DNA of 64,000 nt from Rhizobium giardinii bv. giardinii H152 (GCF_000379605.1 NZ_KB902702.1:35887-99886); one strand, 5' to 3'. Counted from the first letter of the stretch, positions 55,601 to 63,980 are shown. Notes: generated by a model not told the origin, from the letters alone. A program made the numbers and translations.

Positions 55601-58104
55601 ACGAACTGCCAGACCAGAGCCTGGGTGGGCTGCATGTAGTACCAGCCCATGACCGAGGCGACGAGCCAGGCGCAGGGGATCAGCGAGCGGCGCAGATTGT
55701 CGTACATCTTCCATCGGCCGAGCATGCTGACGCCGTTGGAAAAATCGAACATGTAAGGCAGGAGCTGCCAGTCGCCGCGCGCCCAGCGATGCTGGCGCGA
55801 CATCTCGACTTCGTAGCGGATCGGGAAATCCTCGACCAGTTCGACATCGCTCACCAGCGCGCATTTGGCAAGCGAGCCCTCCAGGAGGTCATGGCTGAGA
55901 ACCGCGTTTTCCTCGATCCTGCCCTTCAGCGCTGCCTCGAAGGCGTCGATATGGTAGAGGCCCTTGCCGGTGAACGTGCCCTCGCCGGCGATGTCCTGAT
56001 AGACGTCGGAAACGGTGAAGACATAAGGGTCGATGCCGCGATTAACCGAAAAGATGCGCTGGAACGCCGAGGCTTCGTTGCCGGTGGTCAGCGACGCGGT
56101 GACGCGCGGCTGCAGGATGCCGTAACCGGCGGTCACCTTCTGCGTCACCGGATCGACGACCGGACGGTTGATCGGATGATAGAGCTTGCCGACGAGCTTG
56201 GTCACCGCATCGCGCATCAGGCGCGTGTCGGAATCAAGCGTCATGACATACTGCACGTTTTCCGGCACGGTATTGGCGCCGGGCAGGAAGCTTGTGTCGC
56301 TGTCGCCACGCAGAAGCAGGTTCAGCTCGTGCAGCTTGCCGCGCTTGCGCTCCCAGCCCATCCAGGCGCCTTCAGCCTCATTGTAGAGACGGCGGCGATG
56401 CAGGAGGTAGAAGCGGGTGCGGCCGTCATGGGCATAGCGCGCGCTCAATATGTCGATCTCGCGCTTGGCATAGTCGAGCACGTCGAGATCGGTGGCCGTT
56501 TCCTCGACCTTGCTGTCGGCCCAGTCGCTCAGCAGCGCGAAATAGATCTCGCCCTTCGGATTGGCGAGGTAGTGGACCTCGATGTTGCGCACGAGCTCGT
56601 CGACATGATCGCGCTTTGAGATCAGACAGGGGACGACCACGAGGGTGCGCGCATCCTCCGGAATCCCGTTGAGAAACTCGTAGCCGACGAGACGCGAGGG
56701 CGTCACGCACAGCGTGACCAGCGTATTGAAGAGACCGGCAGCACCTTCGGAAGCCGGAAGCGCGAACAGGAGCAGCATGATCAGCTTTGCCCCGGTCGGA
56801 ATATCCATCGGGCTGACGAAGACATAGACGGCGATCATCGCCAGGATCGTCAGGATGATGTTGGGACCGGCAATCGCGAGCCAATCGAGCTTGCGGCTCA
56901 CGCGGATGATGCTTTGCAGGATAGTCGGACGATAGCCGATCCTCTGCTCCAGAAGCCGGCGCTGCTTGCCGACCAGGAACCCGCCGACATTCGGCTCATG
57001 CGGGATTTCCTCCGCAGACGCGGCCTGCTCCTTGACCATGTCCAGCGCGATCTGGGTGACTTCCAGCTCGGTGTAGCCGGAGCGGCGAGCCAGTTTTTCG
57101 ATGGTGTTGCGATACTTGTTGCGCGAGCCGAAATCGAGCGACGAGTAATCCGAGCGGGCGCGCAGGGCATCGTCGAGCTTGCTGACGCTTTCGAACCAGA
57201 CGGCCCAGTCGTTGTCGTCGATTTCGCGCAGGCTGCGGACGATGTTGCTCATCGTCGCATTGCCGGACGACAGACGGTTCTGCTCGGCGACCAGCGCTTC
57301 CTCGACATTGCTGTTGCGCTTTTCCAGCTGCTCTTCGAGCCAGGTGATCACGTAGCCGGACGTCTGCGATCCGTCACGCAGGCGATAGAGAAGCTGCGTC
57401 ACGAACGTATTGTCTTCGGTCAGCGGCTGGGCTTCCAAAAGCACCGACTTGAACTTCTCCGGATCGCCCAGCCGGACGATCTGGTCGGCGACGTCGTTCG
57501 CCTTCTTGCGCATCCCCCGCGAACGATCGACGCGGATGGCGATACGGCGCAGGTTCTCGATCAGCACGAAGCGGAGAATGGACGGCAGCGCCCAGAGTTC
57601 ACCGATCTTGAAGGTCTCGTGATTCTGGAAACCGGCAACCATCGCCGTGAGGCTCTCGCGCGACACCGTGCTGTGGGTGTGGGCAACATAGAGCCAGGCA
57701 AGCGCCATGGTGCGCGGGATCGTCGTGCCGGCCACGTCCAAGGTCGGCAGCTGGCGGTAGAACCTGCGCGGAAAATCGCGCCGCACTTCCTGAATCGACT
57801 CTTCGACCAGATAATGGTTGTCGAGCAGCCATTCCGCCGCGGGGGTAATCGAGGCGCCGGCTTCGACGTCGGCGGCCGTCACCTTGTAGACGCGGAAAAT
57901 CTCGTGTTCATTCTCGCGATGGCGCGGGCGAAACTCGAACGGGAAGAAACCCGGAAGGCTTGCCACGCCATCGCGGGCGAGCGCCGCGCCGCATTCATGA
58001 AGCTCATCGATAGTGAAATAGGTCGACCGGATCGAATCGTTGTAATCGATCGGCTTGATTTCAGCTTCGCGCGGAGGCGTGGAATGCGTATTTTGAAGGT
58101 TCAT
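49615..58104 (-). CDS. ndvB: cyclic beta-1,2-glucan synthase NdvB (ChvB)
   Basis: A 2829-residue inner-membrane protein that primes, elongates, sizes and cyclises beta-1,2-glucan from UDP-glucose. Order: cytoplasmic N-terminal domain; two membrane spans near residues 410-460; GT84 glucosyltransferase domain with LDSDTRL near residue 620 and RQHRWARGDWQ near 773; further spans at about 805-855 and 935-980. A long C-terminal half then carries tandem GH94/phosphorylase-like modules with GDWNDGMNRVGIEGRG near residue 2525. That module sets chain length. The ATG at 58104 gives MNLQNTHSTPP; no strong Shine-Dalgarno is seen. The length matches ChvB. It is followed by the opgC-like gene. Confidence 0.97.
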   Translation of the reverse strand: MNLQNTHSTPPREAEIKPIDYNDSIRSTYFTIDELHECGAALARDGVASLPGFFPFEFRPRHRENEHEIFRVYKVTAADVEAGASITPAAEWLLDNHYLVEESIQEVRRDFPRRFYRQLPTLDVAGTTIPRTMALAWLYVAHTHSTVSRESLTAMVAGFQNHETFKIGELWALPSILRFVLIENLRRIAIRVDRSRGMRKKANDVADQIVRLGDPEKFKSVLLEAQPLTEDNTFVTQLLYRLRDGSQTSGYVITWLEEQLEKRNSNVEEALVAEQNRLSSGNATMSNIVRSLREIDDNDWAVWFESVSKLDDALRARSDYSSLDFGSRNKYRNTIEKLARRSGYTELEVTQIALDMVKEQAASAEEIPHEPNVGGFLVGKQRRLLEQRIGYRPTILQSIIRVSRKLDWLAIAGPNIILTILAMIAVYVFVSPMDIPTGAKLIMLLLFALPASEGAAGLFNTLVTLCVTPSRLVGYEFLNGIPEDARTLVVVPCLISKRDHVDELVRNIEVHYLANPKGEIYFALLSDWADSKVEETATDLDVLDYAKREIDILSARYAHDGRTRFYLLHRRRLYNEAEGAWMGWERKRGKLHELNLLLRGDSDTSFLPGANTVPENVQYVMTLDSDTRLMRDAVTKLVGKLYHPINRPVVDPVTQKVTAGYGILQPRVTASLTTGNEASAFQRIFSVNRGIDPYVFTVSDVYQDIAGEGTFTGKGLYHIDAFEAALKGRIEENAVLSHDLLEGSLAKCALVSDVELVEDFPIRYEVEMSRQHRWARGDWQLLPYMFDFSNGVSMLGRWKMYDNLRRSLIPCAWLVASVMGWYYMQPTQALVWQFVLIFSLFVAPTLSLISGVMPRRNDIVARAHLHAVLSEIQAANAQVALRIVFIAHAAAMMADAIVRSLYRTFVSGKLMLEWRTAAQVQGSASGTIWDYYRSMWTAPALSVVSVLLAAVSDTGLPFIGLPFALLWALSPAIAWFVSQSAETEDQLVVPENVVEELRKIARRTWLYFETFVTAEQNFLPPDNFQELPHPVVAERSSPTNIGVYLLSVMSARDFGWIGFEETVRRLEETVGTIDRMPKYRGHLFNWYTTNPLETMEPKYISAVDSGNLAGHLIAVSSMCREWAEAPSAHVQGNLDGIGDVASILSEVLAELPDDRKTVRPLRRLMDERIAGFHSALQVVKREQEFASIRVINLAVLARDIQKLTANLDHEVRSAQSGEVRKWAGILVNTCESHIADGVFDLDAIEVLRQRLIVVRDRARDIAFSMDFGFLFRPERRLLSIGYRVNTNELDEACYDLLASEARLTSLFAIAKGDLPTEHWYKLGRPIVPIGARGALVSWSGSMFEYLMPPLVMQEPQGGILNQTNNLIVREQMNHGRRLGTPWGISEAAFNARDHELTYQYTNFGVPTLGLKRGLGQNAVIAPYASILASMYDPKAALANLERLREVGALGAYGFHDAVDFTPTRVPEGKTCAVVRNYYAHHHGMSIAAVANVVFNGRLREWFHADPVIEAAELLLQEKAPRDIPIINTKKEPESLGKGQEDLLRPEIRTVNNPLIKDRETVFLSNGHYSVMLTATGSGYSRWNGQTVARWNADPSEDRTGTFIFLRDTATGNWWSATAEPRRVEGEKAMIRFGDDKAEFIKTVGDLTSEVECIVATEHDAEGRRVILLNRGMEDRFIEVTSYAEPVLTTDDTDNAHPLFAKMFLRTEIDPKGDVIRVTRNKRSPGDPDMQVAHLVVDNAGSSRHTEAETDRRRFIGTGRTLAEAQAFDADAKLSGTDGYTLDPIVSLRRIVRVPAGKKVSVIFWTIAAPGREQIDKAVDRYRHPDSFNHEMIHAWTRSQVQMRHVGVTSQEAASFQTLGRYLTYPDMQLRADIATVQAGLAPQSSLWPLSISGDFPIFSVRINDDIDLSIAREALKAQEYLRSRGVTADLVIINERASSYAQDMQHTLDAMCENLRLRLSDSARQHIFAVRRDIMEPQTWSALLAASRAVFHARNGKISDQISRAENLFAKPVSKKSKIVLPLLAAPAADRDAAPAEINGAGLDFWNGYGGFSRDGREYVTRLRGGEATPQPWINVISNESFGFHVAAEGAAFTWGRNSRDYQLTPWTNDPVINRPGEAIFVRDMDSGAVLSPYAALSRRKSVLFETRHGLGYSVFKSVQDGLEIEVSHAVHRKAPVKYWRMRLKNHTGEARSLKIYGYAEWLLGNNRGKTAPFILSHRDEASGAVLATNPYSIDYSGRTAFLAASEMPVGFTASRRDFIGLAGSIYAPKAVLDGTSLSGVIDADGDPCAALVLDLSLEPGASRELTFYMGDADNADQALEHLETARSTPFETVLEASNSFWRDFTGILQVDTPDKAFNNMVNAWLPYQSLGCRILARSAFYQASGAFGFRDQLQDTLAFIVHRPELARAQILNAAARQFPEGDVLHWWLPGNGSGVRTMISDDVVWLGHAVQYYCNVTGTKDILDEQIAFIEGPPLETGQHDNFFQPLVSGRRATLYEHCALALDLAIARTGENGLPLILGGDWNDGMNRVGIEGRGTSVWLGWFLAATLRSFTEIARQRGDAKRVAAWETHLASLKQALETAGWDGGYYRRGYYDDGAPLGSANSRECRIDSIAQSWSVLSGEGDRARSAQAMDAVLAELADADHQIIRLFTPPLSETAQDPGYIKGYPPGVRENGGQYTHAATWVVLALAAQNRTEDAWRAFEMLNPVNHSKDREGADHYRVEPYVVAADIYGDGALTGRGGWTWYTGSAAWLYRAAVEGILGIRRQGGTLTVRPVLPDAWDGFSATLTIDGKAQVISVTKDAQSGEPIVSINKTVTKNAHESVLV

Positions 58105-58572
58105 CGGTACGGGTTCTGGATCCAGGCGGTGTTGAAGGGTCCGGCTGTGGTCGTCATGCCGGATGGGCGGCTGCCCTGTCGTTTGGCTCTGCGCCGCCAC
58201 GACCTAGAGACTCGTCTGAGTTATGTCATCAACCGTAAGGTCTCGCGCACGCGGGAAACCATGGGCTTTGACACAGCCCGGAAGGGCCTTGAGGGTCGTG
58301 AAGGCGGCAGTCGCTTCGCTGTCAGGGCTGCGTGATGCAAGAAATGGGCATTTTTTAGCCGTAGTGCCAATGTGTTGCAAGGAGTTGGACGCTCCCGCGG
58401 GGCGAATTCTATCATACCGCGCTAAAGAACGACCAGTGACGTGGTCCCCTTTCGCACCAAATGAAGTGAAATCCCCTGGGGCTGTCTCTTGGACACTGTT
58501 CATTCAGCCCGAAACGCGCACCGCGCGGAAAGGTTCCGCATTTCATTTTTGCAATGCGGCAGTGCCTGGATC
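58105..58572. other. ndvB upstream region
   Basis: These 468 bp separate ndvB from the LysR gene stop. I see no gene with coding character. Near the LysR end there are short stems, GCGGAA-AGG-TTCCGC (about 58526-58540) and CCGCATT...AATGCGG (58536-58559), without T-runs. The ndvB promoter should lie in the left part, but I cannot point to a convincing -35/-10 pair. Confidence 0.4.
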
Positions 58573-59466
58573 TTACCCGACCTGCGCAGTGATCCAGCCA
58601 CGGAAAGCCTGGCTGATCGGATTTTCAAGCTTGCCTTCCGGGACGACGAGATAATAGCTGTTTTCGGTTTGCATCGGCCGGTCGAACACCACACGTAAAT
58701 GGCCGCTCGCCAGTTCCTGTTCGATCAGATAGCGCGGCAGAAGCGCAAAACCGAGACCGGCCGCAGCCGCTTCGATGACCATCGAAAACTGGTCGAAGCG
58801 GTTGCCGCGATAAGCGGACTTCATCTCGCCGCCGTTGTGCTCGAACCATTGCGCCCACATCTTCGGGCGAGTGGCGAGATGCAGCAGCGGCTTGTCTTCC
58901 AGTTCGCTCGGCTCCTTCATCGGATGCTGTTCACAAAGCGCAGGATTTGCCACGGGCACGATGATCTCGCTGCAGAGATAGCTGCAGGTCGCATGCGCCC
59001 AGACCGGCTGGCCATAGTGAATGGCGAGATCGAAGTTCTGCTCCTCGAAATCGAAGGGTTGGGAGCGCGAGGCAATATTGATCACCGTGCCGGGATGCCG
59101 CTTCAGGAAATCCGGCAGGCGCGGCGTCAGCCAGCGGCTGCCGAACGTCGGCAGCGAGGCGACCGAGAGGGTCGATTCCGAGCGCGCCGAGGCCATCGCC
59201 CGCACCATCAGCTCCTCCGATTGAGTCAGCAGCCTGCGAACCTCGGGCAGGAACTTCTGGCCCGCGTCAGAGAGGATCACCCGCTGGCGGACGCGTTCGA
59301 ACAAAAGCACGCCGATCTGGCCTTCGAGATCCTTGATCTGGCGGCTGACGGCGCTCTGCGTCAGGTTCAGCTCAGCCGCGGCCTGGGTGAAACTGCCGTG
59401 GCGCGCAGCGCATTCGAACGCCTGCAGCGTGGTGATGTCTGGAACCAGTCTTCTGCTCAACTTCAT
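58573..59466 (-). CDS. LysR family regulator (GcvA-type)
   Basis: A 297-residue LysR-type activator. The winged helix is at residues 13-70, with LQAFECAARHGSFTQAAAEL, then SQSAVSRQIKDLEGQIG-like residues (TQSAVSRQIKDLE). The substrate-binding domain follows with FDLAIHYGQPVWAHATC, as in GcvA/AmpR-type proteins. GAGGCGGG precedes the ATG at 59466. It is divergent from the hglS operon across 115 bp, the classic arrangement for a LysR activator of its neighbour. The likely inducer is a lysine-pathway intermediate such as 2-aminoadipate or 2-oxoadipate, which is an inference. Confidence 0.92.
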   Translation of the reverse strand: MKLSRRLVPDITTLQAFECAARHGSFTQAAAELNLTQSAVSRQIKDLEGQIGVLLFERVRQRVILSDAGQKFLPEVRRLLTQSEELMVRAMASARSESTLSVASLPTFGSRWLTPRLPDFLKRHPGTVINIASRSQPFDFEEQNFDLAIHYGQPVWAHATCSYLCSEIIVPVANPALCEQHPMKEPSELEDKPLLHLATRPKMWAQWFEHNGGEMKSAYRGNRFDQFSMVIEAAAAGLGFALLPRYLIEQELASGHLRVVFDRPMQTENSYYLVVPEGKLENPISQAFRGWITAQVG

Positions 59467-59581
59467 TCCCGCCTCGCATGATCATAGTCATAACAGTCGC
59501 AATCAATGCTCATTCGACCCGGATATGATACGAAATGAGAATGATCGACCCCATCCATTCAATACTGCGAGGCGTGCTGCC
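59467..59581. promoter_or_regulatory. divergent LysR-hglS promoter region
   Basis: A CATTCG...CGAAATG dyad (59511-59537) surrounds a TATGAT hexamer (59524-59529) on the plus strand, and an ATCATAGTCATAAC stretch lies at 59479-59493. These fit a LysR-controlled promoter but no exact T-N11-A box is assigned. Confidence 0.4.
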
Positions 59582-60982
59582 GTGAAAGAGAATAGTTTCG
59601 TATCCAGCGACGAGATCCGTGCGGCCTTTTCGGCCGCCATGTCCGCCATGTACCGGACCGAAGTGCCTGCCTACGGCACGCTGATGGAACTGGTCGGGCA
59701 GGTGAACGCCGAAACGCTCGCGGCCGACCCCGATCTGCAGGCCAGGCTCGAGGATACCGATTCGCTGGAGCGCATTTCCGAAGAGCGGCATGGCGCGATC
59801 CGGCTTGGCACGCCTGCGGAACTCTCGATGATGCGCCGCGTCTTTGCCGTCATGGGCATGCACCCCGTCGGGTACTATGATCTCTCTACCGCCGGCGTCC
59901 CGGTTCATTCGACGGCGTTCCGCCCGGTCGGCGACGCCAGCCTGAAGAAGAACCCTTTCCGCGTCTTTACCTCGCTGCTCAGGCTCGACCTGATCGCCGA
60001 CGAGACTCTGCGCACCGAGGCCGAGCAGATTCTGTCGAAGCGGCAGATCTTCACGTCCGGTGCCGTCGCCCTGACGGAAAAGGCCGAGAGAGAAGGCGGC
60101 CTCGACAAGGCCGATGCCGAGCGTTTTGTTGCCGAAGCGCTCGAGACCTTCCGCTGGCACGACAAGGCCAAAGTCAGCCCGGAGATGTACCAGCGACTGC
60201 ATGACGCCCACCGACTGATTGCCGACGTCGTTTCCTTCAAGGGCCCGCACATCAACCACCTGACGCCTCGCACGCTCGATATCGACGCTGTCCAGGCGCG
60301 CATGCCGGATCACGCCATTGCGCCGAAGGCGATCGTCGAAGGCCCGCCGACCCGCAAATGCGCCATCCTGCTACGCCAGACCTCGTTCAAGGCGCTCGAA
60401 GAGCTGGTCTCCTTCCAGGCCGCCGACGGCAGCTGGCATGCGGGCTCGCACACCGCCCGTTTCGGCGAAATCGAGCAGCGCGGCATCGCACTGACGCCGA
60501 AGGGCCGCGCGCTCTACGACGAGCTGCTGAACGCTTCGCGCAACATCGTTCGCCCGGCTGCAGACGGCTCGAATGCGGCGGCCTATGAAAAGGCGCTCGC
60601 CGAAGCCTTCGTCCCATTCCCCGACACATGGGCAGGCATCCGTGCCGAAGGCCTCGGCTATTTCGCCTATTCGCTCACCGCCAAGGGCCGCAAGACGAAG
60701 GTCGATGCCGCCAAAAGCCTCGACAGCCTGATCGAAGGCGGCCTCGTCCAGTTCGATCCCATTGTCTACGAGGATTTCCTGCCGGTCAGCGCCGCCGGCA
60801 TCTTCCAGTCCAACCTCGGCGACGATGCCGCGCAGGAATTCGTGGCAAGCCCGAACCAGCAGCGTTTCGAGCTCGATCTGGGCGCCAAGGTGCTGAACGA
60901 ATTCGAACACTATGCCGGCATCGAGCAGGCATCCATCGCCGATTGCGTTCAGATGCTTTCCTGCGCCGAGGCAGCGGAGTAA
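59582..60982 (+). CDS. hglS: 2-oxoadipate dioxygenase/decarboxylase (HglS, DUF1338)
   Basis: HglS converts 2-oxoadipate to D-2-hydroxyglutarate with release of CO2, a late step of lysine catabolism through 2-aminoadipate. The GTG at 59582 (GAGG upstream) gives a 466-residue protein in which family residues fall on the expected numbers: H70 and R74 in EERHGAIRL, H226 in GPHINH, and E296 in RFGEIEQRG, close to E294 of the Pseudomonas enzyme. These are the metal ligands and the substrate-binding arginine. It was long annotated as YdcJ/DUF1338. It heads an operon with a D-2-hydroxyglutarate dehydrogenase and an ALDH7, and is divergent from a LysR regulator. Confidence 0.94.
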   Translation: MKENSFVSSDEIRAAFSAAMSAMYRTEVPAYGTLMELVGQVNAETLAADPDLQARLEDTDSLERISEERHGAIRLGTPAELSMMRRVFAVMGMHPVGYYDLSTAGVPVHSTAFRPVGDASLKKNPFRVFTSLLRLDLIADETLRTEAEQILSKRQIFTSGAVALTEKAEREGGLDKADAERFVAEALETFRWHDKAKVSPEMYQRLHDAHRLIADVVSFKGPHINHLTPRTLDIDAVQARMPDHAIAPKAIVEGPPTRKCAILLRQTSFKALEELVSFQAADGSWHAGSHTARFGEIEQRGIALTPKGRALYDELLNASRNIVRPAADGSNAAAYEKALAEAFVPFPDTWAGIRAEGLGYFAYSLTAKGRKTKVDAAKSLDSLIEGGLVQFDPIVYEDFLPVSAAGIFQSNLGDDAAQEFVASPNQQRFELDLGAKVLNEFEHYAGIEQASIADCVQMLSCAEAAE

Positions 60983-60992
60983 ACCTGAAACG

Positions 60993-62414
60993 ATGATTGA
61001 CCAAGCGCACATCGCCGCACTGACCGGTATTCTCGGCGACAAGGGTGTTGTCACCGAGCCGCGGGACATGGCGGCCTACCAGACCGGCGCGCGCTATGAC
61101 GAGGGCCGGGCCGCACTCGTCCTGCGGCCGGAGACGACCGAAGAGGTCTCGGCGGCGGTCGGCTATTGCGTCACACACGGCATTCCGCTCATTCCGCAGT
61201 CCGGCAATACCGGCCTCGTTTCCGGCTCGACGCCGGATGCGAGCGGCACTCAAGCCGTGCTCAGCCTCGACCGCATGACCCAGCGTTTCGATCTCGATCT
61301 CGACAATCGGTCGCTGCGCGTTGGCGCCGGTTTCCGGCTTTCGGACGTCAACCAGAAGCTCGAAAGGCACGGCCTGTTCTTTCCGATCGACCTCGGCGCC
61401 GATCCGCGCCTTGGCGGCATGCTCGCGACCAATACCGGCGGCTCGCGCTTCCTGAAATATGGCGATGTGCGCCGCAACACGCTCGGCATCAAGGTGGTGC
61501 TGGCCGACGGCGAGGGCACTATCCTCGACCACACCTCCGAACTGCGCAAGAACAACACCGGCATCGACTGGAAACAGCTGTTCATCGGCACCGTCGGTTC
61601 CTTCGGCATCATCACGGAATGCGTGCTGAATCTCGAACCGTTGCCGAAGCAGATGGCGACCGCCTATCTGGTGCCGGCAAGCGGCGCCCATGTCATGCCG
61701 CTGCTGCGCGCCATGGAAGACCGCCTCGGCGCCTATCTCTCCGCGTTCGAAGGCATGTCGAAGAACGCCGTCGCGGCGGCGCTCGATCACGTGCCGTCGC
61801 TGAAGAACCCCTTCCAGGGTGGCAACGTGCCCGATTATGTCATTCTCGCCGAACTCTCCCGGACCTGGGATCCACGCGCGGGCGAACAGCCGCTCGATGC
61901 GGTTCTGGAAACGGTGCTGGCGGACATCTGGGAAAGTGAAGACCCGCCGCTCGCCGATGCCTTTGTCGGTCCGGCGCATGAAATGTGGGCGCTGCGCCAT
62001 GCCCTGTCCGAGGGTGTCAAGCACGCCGGAAAATTGATCGCCTTCGATCTTTCCTTCCGCAGAGGTGATATCATGGCCTTCTGCGACCGAATGAAGGACG
62101 AGATGCCGCAAACCTTTGCGGAGGTGACGATCTGCGATTTCGGCCATATCGGCGACGGCGGCGTACATTTCAATCTCGTCGTGCCCAGGGACAGCGCAGC
62201 AGCATCGGACAAGGACTTCGAGCGGCGGCTGCGCGACTGGGTATTTGCCATCGCCGTTCAGGATTTCAACGGCAGCTTCAGCGCCGAACATGCCATCGGC
62301 CGGAAAAACCAGGCCTATTACGACCTCTATACACACCAGAAGATCAAGGACATGGCCCACGGCCTCAAAGTCATCACCTCGCCGGGAGACCTCGGCACGG
62401 TCAGCTTCGGATAG
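60993..62414 (+). CDS. FAD-binding D-2-hydroxyglutarate dehydrogenase
   Basis: A 473-residue FAD oxidoreductase of the GlcD/D2HGDH family. It oxidises D-2-hydroxyglutarate, the HglS product, to 2-oxoglutarate. The FAD-binding PCMH motif is IPQSGNTGLVSGSTPDASG (residues 65-83), then GMLATNTGGSRFLKYGDVR, with the FAD-linked C-terminal domain FGHIGDGGVHFN and SFSAEHAIGRKNQ (metal and substrate His). The family also includes D-lactate dehydrogenases, but its place directly after hglS (10 bp) makes 2-hydroxyglutarate the likely substrate. The electron acceptor, probably ETF or quinone, is not shown. Confidence 0.92.
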   Translation: MIDQAHIAALTGILGDKGVVTEPRDMAAYQTGARYDEGRAALVLRPETTEEVSAAVGYCVTHGIPLIPQSGNTGLVSGSTPDASGTQAVLSLDRMTQRFDLDLDNRSLRVGAGFRLSDVNQKLERHGLFFPIDLGADPRLGGMLATNTGGSRFLKYGDVRRNTLGIKVVLADGEGTILDHTSELRKNNTGIDWKQLFIGTVGSFGIITECVLNLEPLPKQMATAYLVPASGAHVMPLLRAMEDRLGAYLSAFEGMSKNAVAAALDHVPSLKNPFQGGNVPDYVILAELSRTWDPRAGEQPLDAVLETVLADIWESEDPPLADAFVGPAHEMWALRHALSEGVKHAGKLIAFDLSFRRGDIMAFCDRMKDEMPQTFAEVTICDFGHIGDGGVHFNLVVPRDSAAASDKDFERRLRDWVFAIAVQDFNGSFSAEHAIGRKNQAYYDLYTHQKIKDMAHGLKVITSPGDLGTVSFG

Positions 62415-62447
62415 TCCTTCGAGACAAGAAACGGGAGTTTGCTCATC

Positions 62448-63980
62448 ATGAACATTGCAACGAAGACGGTGAATGTCGTTCAGGAAACGGCCGCACTTCT
62501 CGAAAAGCTCGGCGTCGCCAAGGAGCTCTACACCGGCGGCGATATGGCCTCCTTCTCGCCGGTCACCGGCGAACAGATCGCCAGCCTGAAGACGGTCTCG
62601 GCCGCCGAAGCCGCAGCCAAGATCGAGAAGGCCGACGCAGCTTTCCGCGCCTGGCGTCTCGTTCCGGCCCCGAAGCGCGGCGAACTGATCCGCCTGCTCG
62701 GCGAAGAGCTGCGCGCCCACAAGGCCGACCTCGGCCGCCTGGTATCGATCGAAGCCGGCAAGATACCGTCGGAAGGCCTCGGCGAAGTGCAGGAAATGAT
62801 CGACATTTGCGATTTCGCGGTCGGCCTCTCGCGCCAGCTCTACGGCCTGACGATCGCCACCGAACGCCCCGGCCACCGCATGATGGAAACCTGGCACCCG
62901 CTCGGCGTCATCGGTGTCATCTCCGCCTTCAATTTCCCGGTCGCCGTCTGGTCGTGGAATGCGGCGCTGGCGCTGGTATGCGGCAATGCCGTCGTCTGGA
63001 AGCCTTCTGAAAAGACGCCGCTCACGGCACTTGCATCGCAGGCTATCTTTGAGCGCGCCCTTGCCCGCTTCGGCGATGCGCCGGAAGGCCTGGCCCAGGT
63101 GCTGATCGGCGATCGCGCCATCGGCGAGGTGCTGGTCGATCATCCGAAGGTGCCGCTGGTTTCGGCGACGGGCTCCACCCGCATGGGCCGCGACGTCGGC
63201 CCGCGCCTGGCCAAGCGCTTTGCCCGCGCCATCCTCGAACTCGGCGGCAACAATGGCGGCATCGTCTGCCCCTCGGCCGATCTCGACATGGCCCTGCGCG
63301 CCATCGCCTTCGGCGCCATGGGCACGGCCGGCCAGCGCTGCACGACATTGCGCCGCCTGTTCGTTCACGAAAGCGTCTACGACAAGCTCGTTCCGCGCCT
63401 GAAGAAGGCTTACCAGAGCGTGTCGGTCGGCAATCCGCTGGAATCGACCGCCCTCGTCGGTCCGCTGGTCGACAAGCCGGCCTTCGACAACATGCAGAGG
63501 GCGCTTGCCGAAGCCAAGGCCCATGGCGGCTCGGTCACGGGTGGCGATCGCGTCGCTCTCGGCCATGCCAACAGCTACTACGTCAAGCCCGCTCTCGTCG
63601 AAATGCCCAAGCAGGCGGGCCCGGTTCTCGAAGAGACCTTTGCGCCGATCCTGTACGTCATGAAGTACAGCGATTTCGACGCCGCCGTTGCCGAGCACAA
63701 CGCCGTCGCAGCCGGCCTCTCGTCGTCGATCTTCACGCTCGACCTGCAGGAAGCCGAGCGGTTCCTGTCGCCAGACGGTTCGGACTGCGGCATCGCCAAC
63801 GTCAATATCGGCACCTCGGGCGCCGAGATCGGCGGCGCGTTCGGCGGCGAGAAGGAAACGGGCGGCGGTCGCGAATCCGGCTCGGACTCGTGGAAGGCCT
63901 ACATGCGCCGCGCCACCAACACGATCAACTATTCGAAGGCCCTGCCGCTGGCACAGGGCGTCTCGTTCGATATCGAATAA
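62448..63980 (+). CDS. amaB: ALDH7 family: 2-aminoadipate semialdehyde / piperideine-6-carboxylate dehydrogenase
   Basis: A 510-residue NAD(P)-dependent aldehyde dehydrogenase of the antiquitin (ALDH7) group. It oxidises 2-aminoadipate semialdehyde, in equilibrium with piperideine-6-carboxylate, to 2-aminoadipate. ALDH7 features are RPGHRMMETWHPLGVIGVIS, FNFPVAVWSWNAALALVCGN, the catalytic Glu in AILELGGNNGGIV, and the nucleophile Cys in GTAGQRCTTLRRLF. The ending GGEKETGGGRESGSDSWKAY is also typical. GGGAG lies ten bases before the ATG at 62448. It is the third gene of the lysine catabolic operon, 33 bp after the dehydrogenase. Its stop lies 20 bp from the window edge, so more genes may follow. 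Confidence 0.93.
   Translation: MNIATKTVNVVQETAALLEKLGVAKELYTGGDMASFSPVTGEQIASLKTVSAAEAAAKIEKADAAFRAWRLVPAPKRGELIRLLGEELRAHKADLGRLVSIEAGKIPSEGLGEVQEMIDICDFAVGLSRQLYGLTIATERPGHRMMETWHPLGVIGVISAFNFPVAVWSWNAALALVCGNAVVWKPSEKTPLTALASQAIFERALARFGDAPEGLAQVLIGDRAIGEVLVDHPKVPLVSATGSTRMGRDVGPRLAKRFARAILELGGNNGGIVCPSADLDMALRAIAFGAMGTAGQRCTTLRRLFVHESVYDKLVPRLKKAYQSVSVGNPLESTALVGPLVDKPAFDNMQRALAEAKAHGGSVTGGDRVALGHANSYYVKPALVEMPKQAGPVLEETFAPILYVMKYSDFDAAVAEHNAVAAGLSSSIFTLDLQEAERFLSPDGSDCGIANVNIGTSGAEIGGAFGGEKETGGGRESGSDSWKAYMRRATNTINYSKALPLAQGVSFDIE

Noticed and set aside
58526-58559. Short stems after the LysR gene as a terminator
   Set aside because: No T-run follows in the LysR direction, so I did not list it as a terminator.
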